Of a DNA stretch of 64,000 bases, positions 19,343-28,731 are shown piece after piece (position 1 is the stretch's first letter; every line of letters starts with the position of its first letter). The notes beneath the pieces were generated by a model, which worked only from the letters and a program-made list of their open reading frames with translations, made no database searches and was not told where the DNA came from. The DNA is taken from NCBI RefSeq assembly GCF_900109755.1, contig NZ_FOAR01000002.1:124001-188000 (forward strand). The letters run 5' to 3'. The translations under genes were made by a program, and so were the position numbers. Source of the stretch: Pseudomonas agarici. Lineage in GTDB: Bacteria; Pseudomonadota; Gammaproteobacteria; Pseudomonadales; Pseudomonadaceae.

Positions 19343-21925
19343 ATGAATACTCAATACCGTAAACGCCTGCCCGGCAGCCACCTGGATTTCTTCGACGCCC
19401 GCGCGGCGGTCGATGCCATCCAGCCCGGCGCCTACGACAGCCTGCCTTACACTTCCCGCGTTCTCGCCGAAAACCTGGTGCGGCGCTGCGATCCGGCGAC
19501 GCTCGGCGACTCCCTCAAGCAATTGATCGAGCGCAAGCGCGACCTGGATTTTCCTTGGTTCCCGGCACGTGTGGTCTGCCATGACATTCTCGGCCAGACC
19601 GCCCTGGTCGACCTGGCGGGGCTGCGCGACGCCATCGCGGTCCAGGGCGGCGACCCGGCCCAGGTCAATCCGGTGGTGCCGACCCAGTTGATCGTCGATC
19701 ACTCCCTGGCCGTGGAGCGCGGCGGTTTCGACCCGCAGGCCTTTACCAAGAACCGCGCCATCGAAGACCGGCGCAACGAAGACCGCTTCCACTTTATCGA
19801 CTGGACCAAGAAGGCCTTCAAGAACGTCGATGTCATCCCGCCGGGCAACGGCATCATGCACCAGATCAATCTGGAGAAGATGTCCCCGGTGATCCAAGCG
19901 CGTGATGGCGTGGCCTTCCCGGACACCTGTGTCGGCACTGACAGTCATACGCCTCACGTCGATGCGTTGGGGGTGATCGCTATCGGTGTCGGCGGTCTGG
20001 AGGCCGAGAGCGTGATGCTCGGCCGGGCGTCGTGGATGCGCCTGCCGGAAAGCGTCGGCGTCGAACTGACCGGCAAGCTGCAAGCGGGCATCACCGCCAC
20101 CGACATGGTATTGGCGCTGACCGAGTTTCTGCGTCAACAGAAGGTGGTGGGTGCCTGGCTGGAGTTCTTCGGCGAGGGCGCCGGCGCACTGACCCTGGGC
20201 GACCGCGCAACGATTTCCAACATGGCACCGGAGTACGGCGCTACTGCGGCGATGTTCTTTATCGATCAGCAGACCATCGACTATCTGAAACTGACTGGCC
20301 GTGAAGACGCACAGGTGCGGTTGGTCGAAAGCTACGCCAAGCACACAGGCCTGTGGGCCGACAGCCTCAGGAGCGCCCGGTACGAGCGCGGTGTACGGTT
20401 CGATCTGTCTTCGGTGGTGCGCAACATGGCAGGTCCCAGCAACCCTCACGCCCGTGTCGCCACTCGCGATCTGGCGGCCAAAGGCATTGCCGGCCCGTGG
20501 AGCGATGTGCCGGGGCAGATGCCCGACGGTGCGGTGATCATCGCCGCCATCACCAGTTGCACCAATACCAGCAACCCGCGCAACGTGATCGCCGCCGGTC
20601 TGTTGGCCCGCAATGCGAACAAACTGGGCCTGACCCGCAAGCCATGGGTCAAGTCGTCGCTGGCGCCGGGTTCCAAGACCGTGGCGCTGTACCTGGACGA
20701 AGCCGGGCTGACCAAGGAACTGGAGCAGTTGGGCTTTGGCGTGGTGGCCTTCGCTTGTACCACTTGCAACGGCATGTCCGGCGCCCTGGACCCGCTGATC
20801 CAGCAGGAAATCATCGACCGCGATCTCTATGCCACCGCCGTGCTGTCCGGCAACCGCAACTTCGATGGACGTATCCATCCCTATGCCAAGCAGGCCTTCC
20901 TGGCGTCGCCGCCGTTGGTGGTGGCCTACGCGATTGCCGGCACCATCCGCTTCGACATCGAGAGGGACGTGCTCGGTCTGGACGCCGAGGGCCGGGAAAT
21001 CCGCCTCAAGGACATCTGGCCAAGCGATGAAGAAGTCGACGCGGTGGTCAAGGCGTCGGTGAAGCCCGAGCAGTTCCGCCAGGTCTATATCCCGATGTTC
21101 GCCATCCACGAAGACACCGGCCCCAAGGTCAAGCCGTTGTACGACTGGCGGCCGATGAGCACCTATATCCGCCGTCCACCGTACTGGGAAGGCGCCCTGG
21201 CCGGTGCGCGACCGCTCAAGGGTATGCGCCCGCTGGCGGTGCTGGGGGACAACATCACCACCGACCACCTGTCGCCGTCCAACGCCATCATGCTCGATAG
21301 CGCGGCTGGCGAGTACCTGGCAAAAATGGGCCTGCCGGAAGAGGACTTCAACTCCTACGCGACCCACCGGGGCGACCATCTCACCGCGCAACGCGCGACG
21401 TTCGCCAACCCCAAGCTGTTCAATGAAATGGTCGTGGAAAACGGCAAGGTCAAGCAGGGTTCCCTGGCGCGGGTCGAGCCGCAAGGCCAGGTCATGCGTA
21501 TGTGGGAAGCCATCGAGACCTACATGCAGCGCAAGCAGCCGTTGATCATCATTGCCGGTGCCGACTACGGCCAGGGCTCGTCCCGTGACTGGGCGGCCAA
21601 GGGCGTGCGTCTGGCCGGGGTCGAGGCGATTGCCGCCGAAGGCTTCGAGCGCATCCACCGCACCAACCTGGTGGGCATGGGCGTGTTACCGCTGGAGTTC
21701 CTGCCGGGAACCGACCGCAAGACCCTTGCTATCGACGGTACCGAGACCTTCGATGTGCTCGGCGAGCGCACGCCGCGGGCGACCCTGACCCTGGTGATCC
21801 GGCGCCGCGACGGTGAGCGTGTCGAGGTGCCGGTGACTTGCCGTCTGGACACCGCCGAAGAGGTTTCGATCTACGAGGCCGGTGGGGTCTTGCAGCGTTT
21901 TGCCCAGGACTTTCTGGCCGGCTAG
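19343..21925 (+). CDS. acnD: Fe/S-dependent 2-methylcitrate dehydratase AcnD
   Basis: 860-residue aconitase-like dehydratase of the 2-methylcitrate cycle, acting with PrpF in place of PrpD. [4Fe-4S] cysteines lie in SCTNTSNPRNV and CTTCNGMSG, with GTDSHTPHVDALG and the swivelling C-terminal domain GADYGQGSSRDWAAKGVRLAG. ATG 19343 yields the family N-terminus MNTQYRKRLPG, although the ribosome site is weak; the longer frame from 19256 is not supported. It is 243 bp after prpC, a longer gap than elsewhere in this operon. Confidence 0.96.
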   Translation: MNTQYRKRLPGSHLDFFDARAAVDAIQPGAYDSLPYTSRVLAENLVRRCDPATLGDSLKQLIERKRDLDFPWFPARVVCHDILGQTALVDLAGLRDAIAVQGGDPAQVNPVVPTQLIVDHSLAVERGGFDPQAFTKNRAIEDRRNEDRFHFIDWTKKAFKNVDVIPPGNGIMHQINLEKMSPVIQARDGVAFPDTCVGTDSHTPHVDALGVIAIGVGGLEAESVMLGRASWMRLPESVGVELTGKLQAGITATDMVLALTEFLRQQKVVGAWLEFFGEGAGALTLGDRATISNMAPEYGATAAMFFIDQQTIDYLKLTGREDAQVRLVESYAKHTGLWADSLRSARYERGVRFDLSSVVRNMAGPSNPHARVATRDLAAKGIAGPWSDVPGQMPDGAVIIAAITSCTNTSNPRNVIAAGLLARNANKLGLTRKPWVKSSLAPGSKTVALYLDEAGLTKELEQLGFGVVAFACTTCNGMSGALDPLIQQEIIDRDLYATAVLSGNRNFDGRIHPYAKQAFLASPPLVVAYAIAGTIRFDIERDVLGLDAEGREIRLKDIWPSDEEVDAVVKASVKPEQFRQVYIPMFAIHEDTGPKVKPLYDWRPMSTYIRRPPYWEGALAGARPLKGMRPLAVLGDNITTDHLSPSNAIMLDSAAGEYLAKMGLPEEDFNSYATHRGDHLTAQRATFANPKLFNEMVVENGKVKQGSLARVEPQGQVMRMWEAIETYMQRKQPLIIIAGADYGQGSSRDWAAKGVRLAGVEAIAAEGFERIHRTNLVGMGVLPLEFLPGTDRKTLAIDGTETFDVLGERTPRATLTLVIRRRDGERVEVPVTCRLDTAEEVSIYEAGGVLQRFAQDFLAG

Positions 21926-21933
21926 ACGAGGAC

Positions 21934-21963
21934 GATCGTTGCCACGCTGGCGTGGCAACGATC
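21934..21963. repeat. Perfect 13-bp hairpin between acnD and prpF
   Basis: GATCGTTGCCACG (21934-21946) and its exact complement CGTGGCAACGATC (21951-21963) flank a CTGG loop, followed by AAAAATA. It resembles the GATCGTTCCCACGC..GCGTGGGAA palindromes scattered in P. fluorescens-group genomes. Inside the operon it could protect mRNA or attenuate prpF; there is no T-tract for termination on the + strand. Confidence 0.75.
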
Positions 21964-21996
21964 AAAAATAGGTGTTCAGACTCCGCAGGAGCTTTT

Positions 21997-23187
21997 ATGG
22001 CCCACGTAGCGCAAATCAAGATTCCCGCCACCTATATGCGTGGCGGCACCAGTAAAGGCGTGTTCTTCAACCTCGACGACCTACCGGAAGCGGCGCAATT
22101 GCCAGGTGCCGCGCGGGATGCGCTGTTGTTGCGAGTGATCGGCAGCCCAGACCCCTATGAAAAGCAGATCGACGGCATGGGCGGGGCGACCTCCAGCACC
22201 AGCAAGGCGGTGATTCTGTCCAGGAGCCTCACGACTGATCACGATGTCGATTATGTGTTCGGCCAGGTGTCGATCGACCAGCCGTTTATCGACTGGAGCG
22301 GTAATTGCGGCAACCTGTCGGCGGCGGTCGGCTCGTTCGCCATCCATGCGGGTCTGGTGGAGGCGGGACGTATTCCACGTAATGGTGTGGCGGTGGTGCG
22401 GATCTGGCAGGTGAATATCGGCAAGACGATCATTGCCCATGTGCCGATCACCGAGGGCGAGGTTCAGGAAACCGGCGATTTTGAACTCCACGGCGTGACC
22501 TTTCCCGCCGCTCAAGTGCAACTCGAGTTCATGGACCCGGCGGCCGAGGAGGAGGGTGCGGGCGGTTCGATGTTTCCCACCGGCAACCTGGTGGACGACC
22601 TGGACGTGCCGGGTGTGGGTACCTTCAAGGCGACCCTGATCAACGCCGGTATCCCGACCATCTTCCTCAATGCGGCGGATATCGGCTACACCGGCAGCGA
22701 GTTGCAGGGCGATATCAATGGCGATCCCAAGGCCCTGGCAATGTTCGAGACGATCCGCGCCTATGGTGCGCTGCGTATGGGCCTGATCGCCCATATCGAC
22801 GAGGCGGCTCAGCGCCAGCACACGCCCAAAGTTGCCTTTGTCGCCCCGCCAGCCAGCTATACCGCCTCGAGCGGCAAGCCGGTGGCGGCGGGTGAGCTTG
22901 ATCTGCTGGTGCGGGCATTGTCCATGGGCAAGCTGCACCACGCCATGATGGGCACGGCGGCAGTGGCTATCGGCACGGCGGCGGCGATTCCCGGCACCCT
23001 GGTCAATCTGGCGGCGGGCGGTGGCGAGCGCAGTTCAGTGCGCTTCGGACATCCTTCGGGTGCTTTGCGTGTCGGCGCCGAGGCGATCCTGGCCGACGGT
23101 GAATGGCGCGTGGTCAAGGCCATTATGAGCCGCAGTGCCAGGGTGCTGATGGAGGGGTGGGTACGTGTGCCCGGCGATGCGTTCTGA
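21997..23187 (+). CDS. prpF: PrpF, AcnD-accessory aconitate/methylaconitate isomerase
   Basis: 396-residue protein of the PrpF family (diaminopimelate epimerase-like fold, two similar halves). It isomerises the 2-methylaconitate made by AcnD. Family stretches: YMRGGTSKGVFF near the N-terminus (general-base Lys region), GGATSSTSKAV, DWSGNCGNLSAAVG and FPTGN. ATG 21997 follows CAGGAG. Last gene of the prp operon; no strong terminator was seen before the convergent ppsR. Confidence 0.96.
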   Translation: MAHVAQIKIPATYMRGGTSKGVFFNLDDLPEAAQLPGAARDALLLRVIGSPDPYEKQIDGMGGATSSTSKAVILSRSLTTDHDVDYVFGQVSIDQPFIDWSGNCGNLSAAVGSFAIHAGLVEAGRIPRNGVAVVRIWQVNIGKTIIAHVPITEGEVQETGDFELHGVTFPAAQVQLEFMDPAAEEEGAGGSMFPTGNLVDDLDVPGVGTFKATLINAGIPTIFLNAADIGYTGSELQGDINGDPKALAMFETIRAYGALRMGLIAHIDEAAQRQHTPKVAFVAPPASYTASSGKPVAAGELDLLVRALSMGKLHHAMMGTAAVAIGTAAAIPGTLVNLAAGGGERSSVRFGHPSGALRVGAEAILADGEWRVVKAIMSRSARVLMEGWVRVPGDAF

Positions 23188-23232
23188 AGAGAGACGGCAA
23201 GCAGTAATAAGCCGGCGCAAACGACAGTCGTG

Positions 23233-24051
23233 TTATTTGAAGCGCCGCTCCACACCTTTTTCCACGAGGATCTTCGCCGAAATCTCTTCTACGGAAAAAT
23301 GCGTGGAGTTGATATGCGCGATATTTTCCCGGCGGAACAGGTTTTCCACTTCGCGCACTTCGAATTCGCACTGGGCGTAGCTCGAATAGCGGCTGTTGGG
23401 TTTGCGTTCGTTGCGGATCGCGGTCAGGCGGTCCGGGTCGATGGTCAGGCCGAACAGCTTGTGCTGGTGGGCACGCAGGGCGGCTGGCAGTTGCAGGCGC
23501 TCCATGTCGTCCTCGGTCAGTGGATAGTTGGCCGCGCGGATGCCGAATTGCATCGCCATGTACAGGCAGGTCGGGGTCTTGCCGCAGCGCGATACGCCCA
23601 CCAGGATCAGGTCGGCCTTGTCGTAGTAGTGGGTGCGGGCGCCGTCGTCGTTATCGAGGGCGAAGTTCACTGCCTCGATTCGTTCCATGTAGTTGGAGTT
23701 GCCGCCAATGGAGTGAGATTTACCCACCGAGTAGGAGGAGTGCTCGCTCAGCTCCTGTTCCAGTGGAGCGAGGAAGGTGGAAAAAATATCGATCATGAAA
23801 CCATTTGAAGTCGCGAGGATCTCACGGATGTCTTGGTTGACGATGGTATCGAAGATGATCGGTCGAAATCCGTCCTTCTCGGCGGCGAGATTGATCTGTT
23901 GTACCATGGCCCTGGCCTTGTCCACGCTGTCGATATACGGACGAGTGAACTTGGCGAAGGTAATATTCTCGAACTGCGCCAGCAGGCTTTGACCCAGGGT
24001 TTCGGCGGTAATGCCGGTGCCATCGGAAATAAAGAAAGCAGATCGTTTCAT
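23233..24051 (-). CDS. ppsR: PEP synthetase regulatory protein (PSRP, bifunctional kinase/pyrophosphorylase)
   Basis: 272-residue DUF299 enzyme that inactivates PEP synthase by ADP-dependent phosphorylation of a Thr next to the catalytic His and reactivates it by phosphorolysis. The N-terminus is [18 protein letters not shown], and the P-loop [10 protein letters not shown] lies at 152-161. ATG 24051 is preferred over a start two codons earlier because AAGGTG precedes it and the family begins MKR. Divergent from its target ppsA across 294 bp. Confidence 0.96.
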   Translation of the reverse strand: MKRSAFFISDGTGITAETLGQSLLAQFENITFAKFTRPYIDSVDKARAMVQQINLAAEKDGFRPIIFDTIVNQDIREILATSNGFMIDIFSTFLAPLEQELSEHSSYSVGKSHSIGGNSNYMERIEAVNFALDNDDGARTHYYDKADLILVGVSRCGKTPTCLYMAMQFGIRAANYPLTEDDMERLQLPAALRAHQHKLFGLTIDPDRLTAIRNERKPNSRYSSYAQCEFEVREVENLFRRENIAHINSTHFSVEEISAKILVEKGVERRFK

Positions 24052-24179
24052 TTGCACCTTGGGCCTTAAGCTGATGACGATTCTTGGATATGATAGGCGC
24101 GATTTGCCAGTCCAGAATGGTCGGCATTCTCACTTATTTTCCAGGTCCAGGCCACATAGCGTCTGCATAAGCGTTCGCC

Positions 24180-24283
24180 GAGCGGCGATCAGGCAAGGTA
24201 AGAACAGGCAAGGAACGGCTGGAGTCGCGTCCGACTTGAGCCCGCTAATGAGCCTCCGAGCCTGTTCTTAACGCAGTATGATC
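24180..24283 (-). repeat. Dispersed intergenic repeat, copy A
   Basis: About 104 bp in the ppsR-ppsA intergenic region, with internal inverted arms AAGAACAGGC (24200-24209) and GCCTGTTCTT (24260-24269). Its complement matches the region 57848-57960 at most positions (CTGCGTTAA.AACAGG, AAGTCGGACGCGAC, CTTGCCTGATCGCCGCTCG). It lies just upstream of ppsA and may affect its promoter. Confidence 0.75.
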
Positions 24284-24345
24284 GTCGCAGGCAACTCTGC
24301 AGCTCGCTCCGAGCTTTTCCAACACAGTTTAGTGGAGAGATCACC

Positions 24346-26721
24346 TTGGTAGAGTACGTAGTTTCCCTCGATAAGCTCGGCGTCCATGATGTAGAGCACG
24401 TAGGGGGCAAGAACGCATCCCTGGGCGAGATGATCAGTAACCTCGCGGGTGCCGGCGTGTCGGTCCCCGGCGGCTTTGCCACTACGGCTCAGGCGTATCG
24501 TGATTTTCTCGAACTCAGTGGCCTGAACGATCAGATCCATGCGGCGCTGGATGCGCTGGATGTAGATGACGTCAATGCCCTTGCGAAAACCGGCGCACAG
24601 ATCCGTCAGTGGATCATGGAGGCCGAGTTTCCCGAAAAGCTCAACGCCGAAATCCGTAGCGCCTTCGCTATCCTGTCGGCGGGCAATCCGGACATGGCGG
24701 TGGCTGTGCGTTCCTCGGCCACCGCCGAAGATCTGCCGGACGCCTCCTTCGCCGGTCAGCAGGAAACCTTCCTGAACATTCGTGGCGTGGAAAACGTCAT
24801 TCGTGCGGCCAAGGAGGTGTTCGCCTCGCTGTTCAACGACCGTGCCATTTCCTACCGGGTGCATCAGGGCTTCGACCATAAGCTGGTGGCCCTGTCCGCT
24901 GGCGTGCAGCGCATGGTGCGTTCGGAAACCGGCACCGCCGGGGTGATGTTCACCCTCGACACCGAGTCGGGCTTTCGTGATGTGGTGTTCATCACCGGCG
25001 CCTACGGCCTGGGCGAGACCGTCGTCCAGGGCGCGGTGAACCCGGATGAGTTCTACGTTCACAAGGGCACGCTCGAAGCCGGTCGTCCGGCCATTCTGCG
25101 TCGTAACCTGGGTAGCAAGGCGATCAAGATGATCTACGGCGACGAGGCTAAGGCCGGTCGTTCGGTCAAGACCGTCGATGTCGACAAGGCCGACCGCGCG
25201 CGTTTCTGCCTGAGCGATGCCGAAGTCAGCGAGCTGGCCAAGCAAGCGATGATCATCGAGAAACACTACAAGTGCCCAATGGACATCGAGTGGGCCAAGG
25301 ATGGTGACGACGGCAAGCTGTATATCGTCCAGGCTCGTCCGGAAACCGTGAAGAGCCGTACCCAGGCCAACGTCATGGAACGCTACCTGCTCAAGGAAAC
25401 CGGCACCGTGCTGGTGGAAGGCCGCGCCATCGGCCAGCGTATTGGCGCCGGCAAGGTAAGGATCATCAAGGACGTGTCCGAGATGGACAAGGTTCAGGCC
25501 GGTGATGTGTTGGTCTCCGATATGACCGACCCGGACTGGGAGCCGGTGATGAAGCGTGCTAGCGCCATTGTCACCAATCGTGGTGGGCGCACTTGCCACG
25601 CGGCAATCATCGCCCGTGAGTTGGGGATTCCCGCAGTCGTGGGTTGCGGCAATGCCACCGAACTGTTGAAAGACGGCCAGGGCGTCACCGTGTCTTGTGC
25701 CGAGGGCGATACCGGCTATATCTTCGAAGGTGAACTGGGCTTCGATATCAAGAAGAACTCCGTCGATGCCATGCCCGAGCTGCCGTTCAAGATCATGATG
25801 AACGTCGGTAACCCGGACCGCGCCTTCGACTTCGCGCAGTTACCCAACGCCGGTGTGGGCCTGGCCCGCCTGGAGTTCATCATCAATCGCATGATCGGCG
25901 TGCACCCCAAGGCGCTGCTGAACTACGCCAGTCTGCCGCAGGAAATCAAGGACAGCGTCGACAAGCGCATCGCCGGCTACGACGACCCGGTCGGTTTCTA
26001 TGTCGAGAAGCTGGTCGAAGGCATCAGCACTCTGGCCGCCGCGTTCTGGCCAAAAAAGGTCATCGTGCGGCTGTCGGATTTCAAGTCCAACGAATACGCC
26101 AACCTGATCGGCGGCAAGCTCTACGAGCCGGAAGAAGAAAACCCGATGTTGGGTTTTCGTGGTGCCTCGCGCTATATCAGCGAATCGTTCCGTGACTGCT
26201 TCGAACTCGAGTGTCGCGCGCTCAAGCGTGTGCGCAACGAGATGGGCTTGAGCAACGTCGAGATTATGGTGCCGTTCGTCCGTACCCTCGGCGAAGCCAG
26301 CCAGGTGGTCGAGCTGCTGGCCGCCAACGGCTTGGCCCGTGGTCAGAACGGCCTGCGCGTGATCATGATGTGCGAACTGCCCTCCAACGCGATCCTGGCC
26401 GATGAGTTCCTCGAGTACTTCGACGGCTTCTCCATCGGTTCCAACGACCTGACCCAACTGACCCTGGGTCTGGATCGCGACTCGGGGATCATCGCGCACC
26501 TGTTCGACGAGCGTAACCCGGCGGTGAAGAAGCTGTTGTCCAATGCCATCCAGGCCTGCAACAAGGCCGGCAAGTACATCGGTATCTGTGGGCAAGGTCC
26601 TTCCGATCACCCGGACCTGGCGCGCTGGTTGATGGAGCAGGGTATCGAGAGTGTTTCCCTGAACCCCGATAGCGTACTGGAAACCTGGTTCTTCCTGGCT
26701 GAAGCTCAGACTCAGGCCTGA
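24346..26721 (+). CDS. ppsA: Phosphoenolpyruvate synthase PpsA
   Basis: 791-residue three-domain dikinase converting pyruvate and ATP to PEP, AMP and phosphate, the gluconeogenic entry. The ATP-grasp domain is about 1-340, the swivelling phosphohistidine domain carries [10 protein letters not shown] with His418, and the PEP-binding TIM barrel follows with [14 protein letters not shown] and [15 protein letters not shown]. Thr416 beside the His is the expected PSRP target. Start is TTG 24346, preceded by GGAGAG at 24334-24339; there is no nearer ATG that keeps the N-terminus [12 protein letters not shown]. Confidence 0.97.
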   Translation: MVEYVVSLDKLGVHDVEHVGGKNASLGEMISNLAGAGVSVPGGFATTAQAYRDFLELSGLNDQIHAALDALDVDDVNALAKTGAQIRQWIMEAEFPEKLNAEIRSAFAILSAGNPDMAVAVRSSATAEDLPDASFAGQQETFLNIRGVENVIRAAKEVFASLFNDRAISYRVHQGFDHKLVALSAGVQRMVRSETGTAGVMFTLDTESGFRDVVFITGAYGLGETVVQGAVNPDEFYVHKGTLEAGRPAILRRNLGSKAIKMIYGDEAKAGRSVKTVDVDKADRARFCLSDAEVSELAKQAMIIEKHYKCPMDIEWAKDGDDGKLYIVQARPETVKSRTQANVMERYLLKETGTVLVEGRAIGQRIGAGKVRIIKDVSEMDKVQAGDVLVSDMTDPDWEPVMKRASAIVTNRGGRTCHAAIIARELGIPAVVGCGNATELLKDGQGVTVSCAEGDTGYIFEGELGFDIKKNSVDAMPELPFKIMMNVGNPDRAFDFAQLPNAGVGLARLEFIINRMIGVHPKALLNYASLPQEIKDSVDKRIAGYDDPVGFYVEKLVEGISTLAAAFWPKKVIVRLSDFKSNEYANLIGGKLYEPEEENPMLGFRGASRYISESFRDCFELECRALKRVRNEMGLSNVEIMVPFVRTLGEASQVVELLAANGLARGQNGLRVIMMCELPSNAILADEFLEYFDGFSIGSNDLTQLTLGLDRDSGIIAHLFDERNPAVKKLLSNAIQACNKAGKYIGICGQGPSDHPDLARWLMEQGIESVSLNPDSVLETWFFLAEAQTQA

Positions 26722-26734
26722 TTCAAGTGAAATG

Positions 26735-26773
26735 AAATGCCTGCCGGCTTTATGAGCTGGCAGGCATTTTTAT
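26735..26773 (+). terminator. Rho-independent terminator of ppsA
   Basis: AAATGCCTGCCGGC (26735-26748) pairs with GCTGGCAGGCATTTTT (26756-26771; one G-U mismatch), ending in a T-tract 13 bp after the stop. Confidence 0.9.
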
Positions 26774-26824
26774 ATGTGCAGGGCGAGGCCACACAGGAGT
26801 CGCCCTTTTTTGTGCAAGAGCATT

Positions 26825-27796
26825 ATGCAAAGCAGCAGTCATCTTTTTCCCGTGGCTTTGCTCAGCGCCGAGCGTTGTGGTGATCTGAGCGAAGACGTCT
26901 ATCGTTTAAAACCGGGTAACAGCCCCGATGGTACGGTTGAACTGGCGGTGACCCGTCTGGGCCTGGCCGATCAACTGCAAGTGCGTGGCATGCCGGTCAT
27001 TCTTCTGCATGGTAGTTTTTCCAACCGGCGTTTCTGGTATTCCCCCAAGGGCATCGGCCTGGGCGCCTATCTGGCGCGTGCCGGATTCGATGTGTGGATC
27101 GCGGAAATGCGCGGGCACGGGTTGTCCGCGCGCAATCAGGATTATCGCAAGAACCGCGTGGCCGACTATGCGCGCTACGATCTGCCGGCCATCGCCGCCT
27201 TTGTCCGCGAGCGGAGCGGGCAGGTGCCCCACTGGATCGGCCATTCCCTGGGCGGCACCACCCTGGCGGCGGCCCTCGGTGGTCAGCATCTGAGGGCGCC
27301 GGACGTGGCCTCGGTGGCCCTGTTCGGCTGCCAGGTCAGTCGTATCTATTGGCCGTTGAAGATTCCCCCGGTGGAGTGGAGCGCACGCTTGCTGCTCAAG
27401 TCCTTCACCCACCTGTCCGGCTCACGTCTCAAGCGTGGGCCGGAGGATGAGCCGATCGGCCTGGCCCTTGAAAGTCTGCGCTGGCATGGCTTGTGCGGAC
27501 GTTTCGGGGATAAAGAACACAATTGGTGGGAGGGCCTGGCGCAAGTCGACGTACCGGTGCTGGCGGTCAGTGCCGCGGGTGATCGCCAGGATCCGGACTG
27601 GGCCTGTCGTCAGTTGTACGAGCAGATAGGCTCGCCACTCAAGCGGTTTATCTGTCTGGGGCGCAAGGCCGGGTTCGGTTCGGATTTCGGTCATATCCAG
27701 ATGCTGGTCAGCAAACCGGCACAAGCCGAAGTCTGGCCATTGGTGGCCGACTGGTTGCGTGATCAGCCGTCTTTATTGCGGTCTGAGTCAGTCTGA
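26825..27796 (+). CDS. Alpha/beta-fold hydrolase
   Basis: 323-residue alpha/beta hydrolase. HGSFSNRRFW is the oxyanion loop, the nucleophile elbow is GHSLGG (Ser in IGHSLGGTTLA), the acid follows SAAGDRQDPDW and the His is in GSDFGHIQML. No signal peptide. ATG 26825 is used; the frame opens earlier but overlaps the ppsA terminator. The last codons and stop run into a degenerate copy of a foldback repeat. The gene is conserved between ppsA and rraA in pseudomonads; substrate unknown. Confidence 0.88.
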   Translation: MQSSSHLFPVALLSAERCGDLSEDVYRLKPGNSPDGTVELAVTRLGLADQLQVRGMPVILLHGSFSNRRFWYSPKGIGLGAYLARAGFDVWIAEMRGHGLSARNQDYRKNRVADYARYDLPAIAAFVRERSGQVPHWIGHSLGGTTLAAALGGQHLRAPDVASVALFGCQVSRIYWPLKIPPVEWSARLLLKSFTHLSGSRLKRGPEDEPIGLALESLRWHGLCGRFGDKEHNWWEGLAQVDVPVLAVSAAGDRQDPDWACRQLYEQIGSPLKRFICLGRKAGFGSDFGHIQMLVSKPAQAEVWPLVADWLRDQPSLLRSESV

Positions 27797-27855
27797 TGGT
27801 CTGTGTGACAAGTTCTGTCAGTCAATTTCGGCGCCACCAGCCAGTGCCGGCGTTG
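27795..27855 (+). repeat. Degenerate partial copy of the foldback element
   Basis: About 61 bp aligning with the left 61 bp of the element at 27999-28166 (shared TTTCGGCGCCACC, CTGTGTG, AGTTCT and GTTGC) at roughly 80% identity by eye, in the same orientation 210 bp upstream. Its right end is not recognisable. It starts at the stop codon of the hydrolase gene. Confidence 0.7.
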
Positions 27856-27998
27856 CTACCTTATCGGCTACTAGGTTCAGCAAACGCTCTAAGAAGGGCA
27901 TTTCGCTTCGAAGTGGTAGCGGCTAAGATAAGCGGCATTGCGCATTTTGGGTCATCGTCCAAACATCCGCTCGGGGGAGCGCTTCTCTAAGCAAGCTG

Positions 27999-28166
27999 CT
28001 CTAGTGGCCTGTGTGGTGAGTTCTATGAGTCAGTTTCGGCGCCACCCGCCCCTGGCCGGTGTTGCCATTGCTTGCCATAGCCCGGCTAGCCGGGTCACAG
28101 CGCCTTGGCCATGGACGGGTGGCATCCGAGCTTGAGCTAACGAACTCACCGTACAGGCCACTAGAG
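27999..28166. repeat. 168-bp foldback (MITE-like) element with 25-bp inverted ends
   Basis: Terminal arms 27999-28023 and 28142-28166 are inverted repeats matching at 23 of 25 positions (CTCTAGTGGCCTGT at the left, ACAGGCCACTAGAG at the right). Pairing continues inward with few mismatches (GCCACCCGCCCCTGGCC against the complement of GGCCATGGACGGGTGGC), and the centre carries the perfect palindrome CCCGGCTAGCCGGG (28081-28094). No open frame inside. It lies between the hydrolase gene and rraA. Confidence 0.8.
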
Positions 28167-28210
28167 GGTCGACACAACGATCGTGTTCTCTCACCTACAG
28201 GAGTTTACCC

Positions 28211-28702
28211 ATGAACCATTACGTCACTCCCGACCTATGCGATGCCTATCCGGAGCAGGTGCAGGTGCTTGAGCCGATGTTCAGCAACTTCGGCGGTCGA
28301 GACTCCTTTGGTGGCGAGATCGTGACCATCAAGTGCTTCGAGGACAACTCGCTGGTCAAGGATCAGGTCGAACTCAAGGGCGCCGGCAAGGTGCTGGTGG
28401 TCGATGGCGGTGGATCGCTGCGCCGGGCATTGCTCGGTGACCTGCTGGCTGAGAGGGCGGCGAAGAACGGCTGGGAAGGATTGGTGATCTACGGCTGCAT
28501 CCGCGATGTCGATGTGATTGCGCAAACCGACCTGGGTGTGCAGGCACTGGCCAGCCATCCGATGAAGACCGACAAGCGCGGCATCGGCGACCTGAACGTG
28601 CCGGTCACCTTTGCCGGCGTCACCTTCCGTCCGGGCGAATATGTCTATGCGGACAACAACGGGGTGATCGTCTCAGCCAGTCCGTTGAAGATGCCTGAGT
28701 AG
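28211..28702 (+). CDS. rraA: Ribonuclease E activity regulator RraA
   Basis: 163-residue RraA family protein, a trimer that in E. coli binds the C-terminal scaffold of RNase E and inhibits mRNA decay. Family stretches are [61 protein letters not shown] and [15 protein letters not shown] 28211 follows CAGGAG (28199-28204). A related aldolase activity (HMG/oxaloacetate type) is known in some members, so both roles remain open. Confidence 0.95.
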   Translation: MNHYVTPDLCDAYPEQVQVLEPMFSNFGGRDSFGGEIVTIKCFEDNSLVKDQVELKGAGKVLVVDGGGSLRRALLGDLLAERAAKNGWEGLVIYGCIRDVDVIAQTDLGVQALASHPMKTDKRGIGDLNVPVTFAGVTFRPGEYVYADNNGVIVSASPLKMPE

Positions 28703-28731
28703 TTTTTCGAAATGGAATTACAGGAGTAAGG

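Noticed and set aside
19280..21658. 792-codon open frame antisense to acnD (minus strand)
   Set aside because: It lies wholly inside acnD, has no family signature, and long antisense frames are common in GC-rich Pseudomonas DNA.
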